DNA of 5,085 nucleotides, taken from an uncultured Burkholderiales bacterium (GTDB taxonomy: Bacteria; Pseudomonadota; Gammaproteobacteria; Burkholderiales; Burkholderiaceae_C). Positions within the stretch are counted from its first letter, which is position 1. The number at the start of each line of letters is the position of its first letter. Shown here in pieces: positions 1 through 5,085 of this stretch. The position numbers and the translations under genes are program-made. The stretch lies in the NCBI GenBank assembly GCA_903953985.1, contig CAJBLW010000189.1, positions 1 to 5,085 on the forward strand, in the 5' to 3' direction. The notes under the pieces were generated by a model. That model saw nothing but the letters and a program-made list of their open reading frames with translations, did not search any database and was not told the origin of the DNA.

Positions 1-266
1 ATGGCATCGTCTTCCAGCACCAGGGCGGGTTCCTCGCTGTCTGCAATCTTTTGCCACACTTGGTGGTGGCTCATGAAACAGGCCACTTCGGTGATTTTGA
101 TGGGGCGCTCCCAGGAAAACGCGTGGGCCTGAAAAAACTCATCGGGAATGTCGGCTGGGGTTTGCGCATCGATGAACAAGGCTTGCAAACCCAGGCGCTC
201 GGCTTGTTGCGCCTGAAAGTTCCGGCGTTCCAGTGCTGAGGGCAAATTCAAAATGTAGGTTTTCAT
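1..266 (-). CDS. Glycosyltransferase family 25, N-terminal part (3' end beyond window)
   Basis: This is the N-terminal 88 residues of a glycosyltransferase family 25 protein, the family that includes LPS/LOS beta-1,4-galactosyltransferases (LgtB/LgtE/LpsA type). Such enzymes work at the cytoplasmic face of the inner membrane and add sugars from nucleotide-sugar donors to the LPS core. The family's opening signature is visible: MKTYILNLPSALERR at residues 1-15, where these enzymes typically begin with a short hydrophobic strand followed by a (D/E)RR turn. E60-V-A-C-F-M-S-H-H matches the usual E-x-G/A-C-x-x-S-H block, and LVLEDDA at 82-88 matches the conserved LEDDA segment. The ATG at 266 is preceded by GGAAG with a 9-base spacer (276-280), a reasonable ribosome binding site. 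The gene is divergent from the GT4 gene. It runs off the left edge, so total length, acceptor and sugar cannot be judged. Family assignment is confident; exact activity is not. Confidence 0.85.
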   Translation of the reverse strand, partial: MKTYILNLPSALERRNFQAQQAERLGLQALFIDAQTPADIPDEFFQAHAFSWERPIKITEVACFMSHHQVWQKIADSEEPALVLEDDA

Positions 267-292
267 CCGGGGCGTCTTCCAGTCATGGGCCA

Positions 293-298
293 AATATA
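293..298 (-). promoter_or_regulatory. Candidate -10 box for the GT25 gene
   Basis: On the minus strand TATATT (298 to 293) lies about 27 bases before the GT25 start codon and would place transcription initiation near 286, giving a leader of about 20 bases that contains the GGAAG ribosome site. The best -35-like hexamer is GTGCCC at 322-317 with an 18-base spacer, matching only three of six consensus bases. It is a weak candidate, inferred from position and similarity only. Confidence 0.3.
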
Positions 299-326
299 CC
301 TGCAGGGGTTGCGGCCGGGCACGTCG

Positions 327-356
327 CTGCCTGTCCCCGATGGCGCTCCCTATAAT
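327..356 (+). promoter_or_regulatory. Candidate sigma-70 promoter for the GT4-waaA operon
   Basis: A perfect TATAAT hexamer occupies 351-356. The best -35-like sequence is CTGCCT at 327-332 with an 18-base spacer, matching three of six consensus bases, so the -10 carries most of the case. Transcription would start near 362-363, about 23 bases before the GTG start of the GT4 gene. The in-frame TAA inside this box (353-355) also closes the GT4 reading frame upstream, which fits a non-coding promoter here. Confidence 0.5.
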
Positions 357-385
357 TTGCCCACCGCCACTCAGCCTCGGACCCC

Positions 386-1450
386 GTGCTCCATCCCAAC
401 CCCGACGTCATTGTCTTCAACATCAAACAGCGTTACACAGGTGTGTCCGCCACCATCAACGCTTTGGTGCCTTTGCAAATGCACCAATGGCGTCTGGGTT
501 ATTGCGGCACCACGATGTCCAATGGGGTCGAGGGTATGACGGCCAAGCAGGCCTTGGCCATCTCGCGCCAGCCGCCGCCGGGGCGGGCGTTCCGCATCTG
601 GCATGTGCGGCGGGACCCTGAAATGATGCTGGGCATTTTTGCCCGCGATGTGTTGCGCTTGCCGATCAAACTGGTCTTCACCTCGGCTGCGCAGCATTTG
701 CATGGGCGGTTTCCCCGCTGGTTGATTTCCAAAATGGACGCGGTCATTTCGACCACGCCGCTGGCGGCCTCTTTTGTGCCCAACACCACCGCCGTGGTAC
801 CCCACGGCATTGACCTGTCGCGCTTTGCACCTTCGCCTGACAAGCTCAAGGCTTGGGCTGATTCGGGTCTGCCTGGGCAGTACGGCATTGGGGTGTTCGG
901 CCGCGTGCGGCCCGATAAAGGCAGCGATGTGTTTGTGGAGGCCATGATCGAGGCGCTGCCGCAGCTGCCGGGAGCCACTGCCGTGATCGCAGGTTTGGCC
1001 CAGCCCCAGCACCAGGCCTATCAGGACGAACTCAAAGCCAAAATTACCGCTGCAGGTCTGTCCGAGCGCATCGTTTTTCTGGGCGAAGTGCCCGCTGGCG
1101 ACGTGCATCGGTGGTACCAGCGTTGCCTGCTGTGCGTGGCTTGCCCACGATATGAACCCTTTGGCCTGACCCCTTTTGAGGCGGCAGCCACCGGATGTGC
1201 GCTGGTGTGTTCGCGCACTGGGGCCTTTGACCAGCTGGTGCTGCCCGGCGTCACGGGCGCCTTGGTCGACACGGGCGACGCGCCGGGTCTGGCCGCCGCG
1301 GTGCGACAGGTGTTGGCCGATTTGCCCGCTGCCGTGCAGATGGGCCAGGCCGCGCGCGCGCGGGTGTCGCAAGAATTTTCTTTGTCCAAGGAAGCCGAGG
1401 GCATTGGCCGGGTCTACCAGCAGTTGTTTGACCAGGCGGCCCGGTCTTGA
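386..1450 (+). CDS. GT4-family glycosyltransferase, LpcC-like (probable LPS core sugar transferase)
   Basis: A 354-residue GT-B fold glycosyltransferase of family GT4 (glycosyl transferase group 1), probably transferring a hexose from a nucleotide sugar to the LPS inner core at the cytoplasmic membrane face. The N-terminal acceptor domain carries FNIKQRYTGVSATI at 11-24, resembling the opening of LpcC-type mannosyltransferases that act on Kdo. HGID at 140-143 marks the domain junction, FGRVRPDKG at 171-179 is the phosphate-binding loop, and E257-PFGLTPF-E265 is the E-x7-E motif of the donor site. The start is GTG at 386. It is the only start codon after the in-frame TAA at 353-355, and the next in-frame ATG would remove the conserved N-terminal block. 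No strong Shine-Dalgarno sequence precedes it. The stop overlaps the waaA start, indicating one transcript. Family is certain; the sugar (mannose by analogy with LpcC) is inference. Confidence 0.88.
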   Translation: MLHPNPDVIVFNIKQRYTGVSATINALVPLQMHQWRLGYCGTTMSNGVEGMTAKQALAISRQPPPGRAFRIWHVRRDPEMMLGIFARDVLRLPIKLVFTSAAQHLHGRFPRWLISKMDAVISTTPLAASFVPNTTAVVPHGIDLSRFAPSPDKLKAWADSGLPGQYGIGVFGRVRPDKGSDVFVEAMIEALPQLPGATAVIAGLAQPQHQAYQDELKAKITAAGLSERIVFLGEVPAGDVHRWYQRCLLCVACPRYEPFGLTPFEAAATGCALVCSRTGAFDQLVLPGVTGALVDTGDAPGLAAAVRQVLADLPAAVQMGQAARARVSQEFSLSKEAEGIGRVYQQLFDQAARS

Positions 1451-2781
1451 TGGGGCCAGGCCTGTCTTGGGCGGAACTTCTGGCGTTGTGGGCCTACGCG
1501 GCCATGATGCGGGCCTTGCAGCCATTGCTGCGTCGCAAACTTCGACGCCGGGGCCGGCAAGAGCCTGGTTATTTGATGAACGTGCCCGAGCGCTTCGGCT
1601 TTTACGATGGCCTTGCGCCTGATCCCGGGCGCATCTGGGTGCATGCCGTTTCCTTGGGGGAGACACGCGCTGCGGCCATCCTGATCGAGGCCTTGCGCGC
1701 TGTTTGGCCCGATATGCGATTGCTGTTGACCCACAGCACCGCCACCGGTTGGGCTCAGGGTCAGTCTTTGTTGCGCCCAGGCGATACACAAGCCTGGTTG
1801 CCCTGGGACACACCCGAGGCTACTCAACGCTTTGTGCAGCACCATCGGCCCCGGCTGGGCATCCTGATGGAGACCGAGGTCTGGCCTGTGCTGGTGCAAG
1901 CTTGCGTTCAGGCACGGTTGCCCTTGGCGTTGGCCAATGCCAGGCTGAATACCCAGTCGCTGCGTTCGGGTTTGCGCTGGTCGATGCTGTCGCGTCCGGC
2001 ATACCGGGGCTTGAGTGCCGTGTGGGCACAAAGTCCAGAAGATCGAGCTCGCCTTCAGCTGCTGGGCGCTACAGTGCATTCGGTGTTGGGCAACCTCAAA
2101 TTTGATGTGCAACCCCAGCCCGATGCGCAGGCTCTGGCCCAAGTCTGGCGCAATCAATGGCATCGCAACGGCACGCCTTGCCCGGTGGTCATGCTGGCCA
2201 GCAGCCGCGAAGGTGAAGAGGCTTTGTGGCTGCAGGCCTTGATGGCCAATGCTGCTCGTTTGGCCGAGTTCCAGGCGGCGGGCGTGGTCTGGCTGTTGGT
2301 GCCCAGGCACCCTCAGCGCTTTGAAGAAGTCCACGATCTGGTGGCTGCGCAGGGTCTTAGCGTTGTTCGTCGCTCGAACTGGGACGAGGGACAGCCGCTG
2401 ACTGTTTATGCAGGCAAGGTGCAGGTCTGGCTGGGGGACAGTTTGGGCGAGATGCCGGTGTATTTTCAGAGTGCCGACATGGCCTTGCTGGGTGGCAGTT
2501 TCATGCCTTTGGGCGGACAAAATTTGATCGAGGCTGCTGCCTTTGGCTGCCCGGTCATCATGGGGCCGCACACTTTCAATTTTGCAGAGGCTGCCCAAAA
2601 CGCAGAGCAAGTGGGGGCTGCGGCCCGTGTCATCGACATGGATGGGGCGTTGGACCAAGTGCTGGCTTGGCTGCGCCAACCCATTGAACTGGAAAAAGCC
2701 CGCCAAAAAGGGCTGGATTTGGTGGCCCAAAGCCGAGGCGCTGCCAAGCGCTATGCCCAGGCAATAGCTGGACTGCTCTGA
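1450..2781 (+). CDS. waaA: 3-deoxy-D-manno-octulosonic acid (Kdo) transferase WaaA
   Basis: WaaA (KdtA) transfers Kdo from CMP-Kdo to the tetraacyl lipid A precursor at the inner face of the cytoplasmic membrane, the first committed step of LPS core assembly. At 443 residues it is near the usual length of about 420-430. A hydrophobic N-terminal helix (about 5-27) followed by an Arg/Lys cluster (28-36) fits membrane attachment. Family blocks appear in order: HAVSLGE at 65-71, with E71 at the position of the catalytic glutamate; THSTATGW at 94-101; METEVWP at 140-146; GNLKFD at 214-219; PRHPQRF at 285-291; and GGSFMPLGGQNLIE at 348-361, the nucleotide-sugar region. The ATG at 1450 shares its A with the TGA of the upstream gene (TGATG), implying translational coupling. 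A TTG at 1447 is in frame but less likely. Whether one or two Kdo are added cannot be read from the sequence. Confidence 0.97.
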   Translation: MGPGLSWAELLALWAYAAMMRALQPLLRRKLRRRGRQEPGYLMNVPERFGFYDGLAPDPGRIWVHAVSLGETRAAAILIEALRAVWPDMRLLLTHSTATGWAQGQSLLRPGDTQAWLPWDTPEATQRFVQHHRPRLGILMETEVWPVLVQACVQARLPLALANARLNTQSLRSGLRWSMLSRPAYRGLSAVWAQSPEDRARLQLLGATVHSVLGNLKFDVQPQPDAQALAQVWRNQWHRNGTPCPVVMLASSREGEEALWLQALMANAARLAEFQAAGVVWLLVPRHPQRFEEVHDLVAAQGLSVVRRSNWDEGQPLTVYAGKVQVWLGDSLGEMPVYFQSADMALLGGSFMPLGGQNLIEAAAFGCPVIMGPHTFNFAEAAQNAEQVGAAARVIDMDGALDQVLAWLRQPIELEKARQKGLDLVAQSRGAAKRYAQAIAGLL

Positions 2782-2821
2782 AGCCCTACCGGTCTAGGAA
2801 GCCAGGCGATCATTGTCCCCG

Positions 2822-2839
2822 GCGGCAGGGCGATGCCGC
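2822..2839. terminator. Small hairpin between convergent waaA and tolC, possible bidirectional terminator
   Basis: GCGGCA (2822-2827) and TGCCGC (2834-2839) form a perfect 6 bp stem with a 6-base loop. It lies immediately after the tolC stop codon on the minus strand and 40 bases after the waaA stop on the plus strand. Position favours a terminator, but no T-run follows on either strand (TTATCGTT on plus, CGGGGACA on minus), so efficient intrinsic termination is doubtful. The rest of the 58 bp gap shows only a weak CCTA/TAGG inverted repeat at 2785-2798. Confidence 0.35.
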
Positions 2840-4156
2840 TTATCGTTGCAGCAAGCCGCTGACCGCCTGCAAATCGGCGTCTTGCAAAGTGCCGCTGGAC
2901 TGGCGCAGCCGCAACTGGCCCAGCAGCACATCGTGGCGGGCTTTGGCCAGGTCGCGTTTGGTCTGGAACAACTGGCTTTGGCTGTTGAGCACGTCGATGT
3001 TGATGCGCACGCCCACCTGGTAGCCCAATTTGTTGGCATCCAAGGCGCTTTGGCTGGAGGCTTCGGCCGCTTGCAAGGCCTTGATCTGGCTCAGGCCTGA
3101 TTGCACGCCATAAAAGGCGGTGCGGGTGGCTTGAGCCACGTTGCGCTGTGCAGCGTCCAGTTCGTTGCGGGCTTTGTCTTGCAGGGCCAAGGTTTCCAAG
3201 ATGCGGTTTTGACTGGCCTGGCCGGTGTACAGGGGCATGTTCAAGGCCACTCCGATGGTGGCGGCGTTGGTGTTGGGTTGACTAGGGAGCGCGCCGTTGC
3301 GGTAGCGTGTCATGCCGTAGCTGGCGTTCAGGTCCACGGTGGGCTTGAGGGCAGCTTTGGCTTTGTCGATTTCCAGTTGAGCCACTTCAAGTGCAATGCG
3401 GGCCTGAGCCAGGCTGGTGTTGCTGGCATCGGATTGGGCCACCCATGAATCGATGGTTCCGCTGTGCAGACGGGTGATGTCGGCCTCAGCTTGCAAGCCC
3501 AGGGGCTTGACCTGGGCGATGCCTACAGTTTGGTCGAGTGCCAGCCGTTTGACTTGCAGGTCGTTGTCAGCGGCGATTTCTTGCGCTGTGACCAGGTCAA
3601 AGCGGGCCTGGGCTTCACGCGTGTCGGTGATGGTGGCGGTGCCGACTTCGAAGTTGCGCTTGGCCGCGGCCAGCTGTTCAGACACGGCTGTCTTTTGCGC
3701 CTTGACGAAGCTCAGGCTTTCTTGCGCCGTCAGGACATCAAAGTAGGCTTGGCTGGTGCGCACCATCAGTTCCTGCTCGGCCGCTTTGAGCTGGGCCTGG
3801 GCCAAGTCGACTTGCTTCATCCCTTGTGCGAAGGTGGCCAGGTTGGCCGGACGATACAGTGGGTGGCTGCCATTGACCGACAAACTGCGGGTGCCGAACG
3901 CACCACTGCCCATGGCATTGGATTGGTTGTCCAGATTGGACTCAGACAGATTGCCCCCTAAACCCGCTGTGGGCCGCAGCAAGGCTTTGGCTTGCTCGGC
4001 CTTGGCCAGTGAGGCTTCATACTGCGAGCGCACAGCCTTGAACGTGGCGTCGTGGCTTTTGGCCACATCGTAAAGCGTGGACAGACTCTGGGCCTGTACG
4101 GTGCCTGCAAAGGCAGTCATCAAGGCCAAAGTCAGGGGCAGGGTGCGCAGTTTCAT
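2840..4156 (-). CDS. tolC: TolC-family outer-membrane efflux/secretion channel
   Basis: A 438-residue outer-membrane factor of the TolC family, forming the trimeric channel-tunnel that lets type I secretion or drug efflux systems cross the periplasm and outer membrane. A signal peptide is clear: basic MKLR, hydrophobic core, and probable cleavage after VQA at residue 22. The two internal repeats of the family are visible. Each has an Ala/Leu/Gln-rich helix followed by a Lys/Arg-Pro-Thr turn (LLRPTAGL at 59-66, ALKPTVDL in the second half), then a PLY motif (PLYRPANL at 99-106, PLYTGQAS at 308-315) and a long coiled helix. GYQVGVRINIDVLNSQSQLF starting at 378 is the family's C-terminal hallmark. 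ATG 4156 is chosen because it retains the signal peptide; AAAGA lies 6 bases upstream as a weak ribosome site. It follows the rhodanese gene by 53 bp. No periplasmic adaptor or pump gene is in view, so its partner is unknown. Confidence 0.93.
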   Translation of the reverse strand: MKLRTLPLTLALMTAFAGTVQAQSLSTLYDVAKSHDATFKAVRSQYEASLAKAEQAKALLRPTAGLGGNLSESNLDNQSNAMGSGAFGTRSLSVNGSHPLYRPANLATFAQGMKQVDLAQAQLKAAEQELMVRTSQAYFDVLTAQESLSFVKAQKTAVSEQLAAAKRNFEVGTATITDTREAQARFDLVTAQEIAADNDLQVKRLALDQTVGIAQVKPLGLQAEADITRLHSGTIDSWVAQSDASNTSLAQARIALEVAQLEIDKAKAALKPTVDLNASYGMTRYRNGALPSQPNTNAATIGVALNMPLYTGQASQNRILETLALQDKARNELDAAQRNVAQATRTAFYGVQSGLSQIKALQAAEASSQSALDANKLGYQVGVRINIDVLNSQSQLFQTKRDLAKARHDVLLGQLRLRQSSGTLQDADLQAVSGLLQR

Positions 4157-4164
4157 GGCATGTC

Positions 4165-4170
4165 TTTATA
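4165..4170 (-). promoter_or_regulatory. TATAAA -10-like element before tolC (weak)
   Basis: TATAAA on the minus strand (4170 to 4165) sits in an A/T-rich patch just before tolC. A TTGGCC (4201 to 4196) resembles a -35 but is 25 bases away, too far for a normal sigma-70 promoter. Initiation from this box would leave almost no leader before the ATG. It is recorded as a weak candidate; read-through from the upstream genes is at least as likely. Confidence 0.18.
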
Positions 4171-4188
4171 AAAAATGTCGGTCCCGCA

Positions 4189-4197
4189 GGGGGGGGG
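4189..4197. repeat. Homopolymeric G9/C9 tract upstream of tolC
   Basis: Nine consecutive G on the plus strand (C9 on the coding strand of tolC) lie in the 53 bp spacer between the rhodanese stop and the tolC start, ending 32 bases before the ATG. Runs of this length are known to slip during replication and also to cause sequencing errors. Being non-coding, a length change would alter leader or promoter spacing but not a reading frame. Confidence 0.9.
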
Positions 4198-4209
4198 CCA
4201 AAAGCTGAT

Positions 4210-4539
4210 TCAATAAACCGGAATGCTGGGGTCCACTTGCGCCGACCAGGCATGAATGCCCCCAGCCACGTTGACCACCTCAAAGCCGTGCTGCATCAAG
4301 AAGCTGGCCACTTGCATGCTGCGCGAGCCGTGGTGACACAGACAGGCAATCGGGCGGGTTTTGTCGAGTTCGTGAAAACGTGCCGGGATGGTTTGCATGG
4401 GCATGTGCAGCAGGTCCATGCCTTCAGGCTGGGCGCTGGCGGTTTGCACTTCCCAGCCCTCGCGCACATCGAGCAAGACAGGGCGCTGGTCCTGTTGGCT
4501 GGCCCATTCAGCGATTTGGGCTGGATAGATTTGCTGCAT
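4210..4539 (-). CDS. Single-domain rhodanese-like protein
   Basis: A 109-residue protein made of one rhodanese domain, probably a cytoplasmic sulfurtransferase that carries a persulfide on cysteine. Family features in order are VLLDVREGWEV at 21-31 (the conserved D-V-R segment), then LCHHGSRSMQVASFL beginning at 67, in which C68 is the predicted persulfide cysteine of a six-residue active loop (CHHGSR), then GFEVVNVAGGIHAWS near the C-terminus, the usual closing block. C66 is a second cysteine close by. No signal peptide is present. It starts 8 bp after the stop of the methyltransferase gene and lies 53 bp before tolC on the same strand, so the three are likely co-transcribed. The ribosome site is weak (GAGA after the upstream stop), consistent with coupling. 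The sulfur donor and acceptor are unknown, and nothing in view links it to TolC function. Confidence 0.9.
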   Translation of the reverse strand: MQQIYPAQIAEWASQQDQRPVLLDVREGWEVQTASAQPEGMDLLHMPMQTIPARFHELDKTRPIACLCHHGSRSMQVASFLMQHGFEVVNVAGGIHAWSAQVDPSIPVY

Positions 4540-4547
4540 GGGGCGTC

Positions 4548-5085
4548 TCAGAATTTAAAGCGTGAAGGCTCGATAAAGCCGGACAGGCGTGGCGCGTTGC
4601 AGTCCCATGGCTCGGTGGTGGTCCAGCTGTTGTCATGGGTGCGGCTGATGAGGGTGGCGCGCATCATCGGTTCATCGCCCACGATCGCGGCGAGGCGGCC
4701 CCCCACAGAGAGTTGCTGCAACAAGGCGGCGGGCACTTCGGCCACGGAACCACTGAGCAGGATCACGTCAAACGGACCGTCGGCGGCAGCGCCTTGGCTG
4801 CCATCGGCTGTGCGCACCACCACGTTGCTCACACCGGCCCTTTGCAAGTTGGCTTGGGCCTGCGTGGCCAAAGCCGGGTCGATCTCCAGGCTCAGCACGC
4901 TGGCCGCCTGGTGGGCCAACAAGGCGGCCATGAAGCCCGAACCGGTGCCGATGTCCAGCACCTTGTCGGTTTTTTGCACACCCAGGTCTTGCAGCAACCG
5001 CGCCTGCACGCGCGGGGCGAGCATGACCTGGTGGGCTTGGGAGCCCAGCGGTATCTCCATGTCGACAAAAGCCAGGGCCTTGTGC
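4548..5085 (-). CDS. PCMT-like SAM-dependent methyltransferase (5' end beyond window)
   Basis: The C-terminal 178 residues of a class I SAM-dependent methyltransferase of the protein-L-isoaspartate O-methyltransferase (PCMT) family. Motif I, VLDIGTGSG (4961 to 4935), binds SAM. LSLEIDP supplies the acidic residue that contacts the SAM ribose. FDVILLSGSVAEVPAALLQQL followed by GGRLAAIVG matches the later PCMT blocks. An ATG at 5060 is present, but the frame stays open upstream to the window edge and reads HKALAFVD directly before it, which looks like normal family sequence, so that ATG is internal and the true start lies beyond 5085. In canonical PCMTs the segment before motif I carries a T-I-S-x-P type substrate motif. 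Here it is QAHQVMLAPRVQARLLQ, so repair of isoaspartyl residues is uncertain and another methyl acceptor is possible. It heads the visible part of a leftward operon with the rhodanese and tolC. Confidence 0.85.
   Translation of the reverse strand, partial: HKALAFVDMEIPLGSQAHQVMLAPRVQARLLQDLGVQKTDKVLDIGTGSGFMAALLAHQAASVLSLEIDPALATQAQANLQRAGVSNVVVRTADGSQGAAADGPFDVILLSGSVAEVPAALLQQLSVGGRLAAIVGDEPMMRATLISRTHDNSWTTTEPWDCNAPRLSGFIEPSRFKF

Noticed and set aside
51..239. A 62-codon plus-strand frame near the left edge
   Set aside because: It is antisense to the GT25 coding region, whose motifs are convincing on the minus strand.
1447..1449. TTG as an alternative waaA start
   Set aside because: ATG follows immediately at 1450 and forms the common TGATG stop/start overlap; the one-residue difference has no structural meaning.
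371..1813. A 480-codon open frame on the minus strand, antisense to the GT4 gene and the start of waaA
   Set aside because: Its translation is rich in Arg, His, Gln and Pro with no recognisable domain, while the opposite strand encodes two clear enzymes. Long antisense frames are common in high-GC genes.
1414..2730. A 438-codon open frame on the minus strand, antisense to waaA
   Set aside because: It mirrors waaA almost exactly, has low-complexity His/Gln/Pro-rich composition and no known motif.
3464..3961. A 165-codon plus-strand frame inside tolC, with smaller ones at 2813-3100, 3101-3448 and 3756-4073
   Set aside because: These are antisense to a well-supported TolC protein and show no family motifs or ribosome sites of note.
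4160..4179. Direct repeat ATGTC...ATGTC with a TTTATAAA palindrome between, as an operator
   Set aside because: A five-base repeat is expected by chance and nothing ties it to a known regulator.
4548..5060. ATG at 5060 as the start of the methyltransferase
   Set aside because: The frame remains open to the window edge and the upstream residues (HKALAFVD) look like normal family sequence, so the gene is truncated by the window rather than starting there.

Overview
The window looks like chromosome of a Gram-negative betaproteobacterium, most likely a Burkholderiales/Comamonadaceae member such as a Limnohabitans- or Rhodoferax-like organism. This is inferred from high-GC codon use, the protein style, and a PCMT-like gene, a rhodanese, a tolC-type gene and waaA in a row, an order I associate with that group from memory. 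I see no mobile element, CRISPR array, tRNA or rRNA, and no clear sign of recent transfer. It reads as ordinary cell-envelope DNA rather than an accessory island.

Left part (1-2781), surface glycan genes. A glycosyltransferase family 25 gene runs leftward and off the left edge (1-266, 88 N-terminal residues visible). Across a 119 bp divergent intergenic region, a family GT4 glycosyltransferase (386-1450) runs rightward and overlaps the Kdo transferase gene waaA (1450-2781) by one base (TGATG). WaaA attaches Kdo to lipid A. The GT4 enzyme resembles LpcC-type inner-core sugar transferases, and GT25 enzymes usually decorate the LPS or LOS core. The group therefore plausibly builds the LPS inner and outer core.

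Right part (2840-5085), a leftward gene set. In transcription order it holds a divergent PCMT-like methyltransferase (5' end outside the window), a single-domain rhodanese 8 bp downstream, and a TolC-family outer-membrane channel 53 bp further on. It converges on waaA across a 58 bp gap (2782-2839) that contains a small hairpin. The 53 bp spacer before tolC holds a run of nine G/C pairs, the most unusual local sequence feature.

The most useful points are the edge-truncated GT25 gene, the GTG start of the GT4 gene just behind a perfect TATAAT box, the PCMT-like gene whose apparent internal ATG is not its start and which lacks the usual PCMT substrate motif, and the homopolymer tract before tolC. 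I found no convincing undescribed system.
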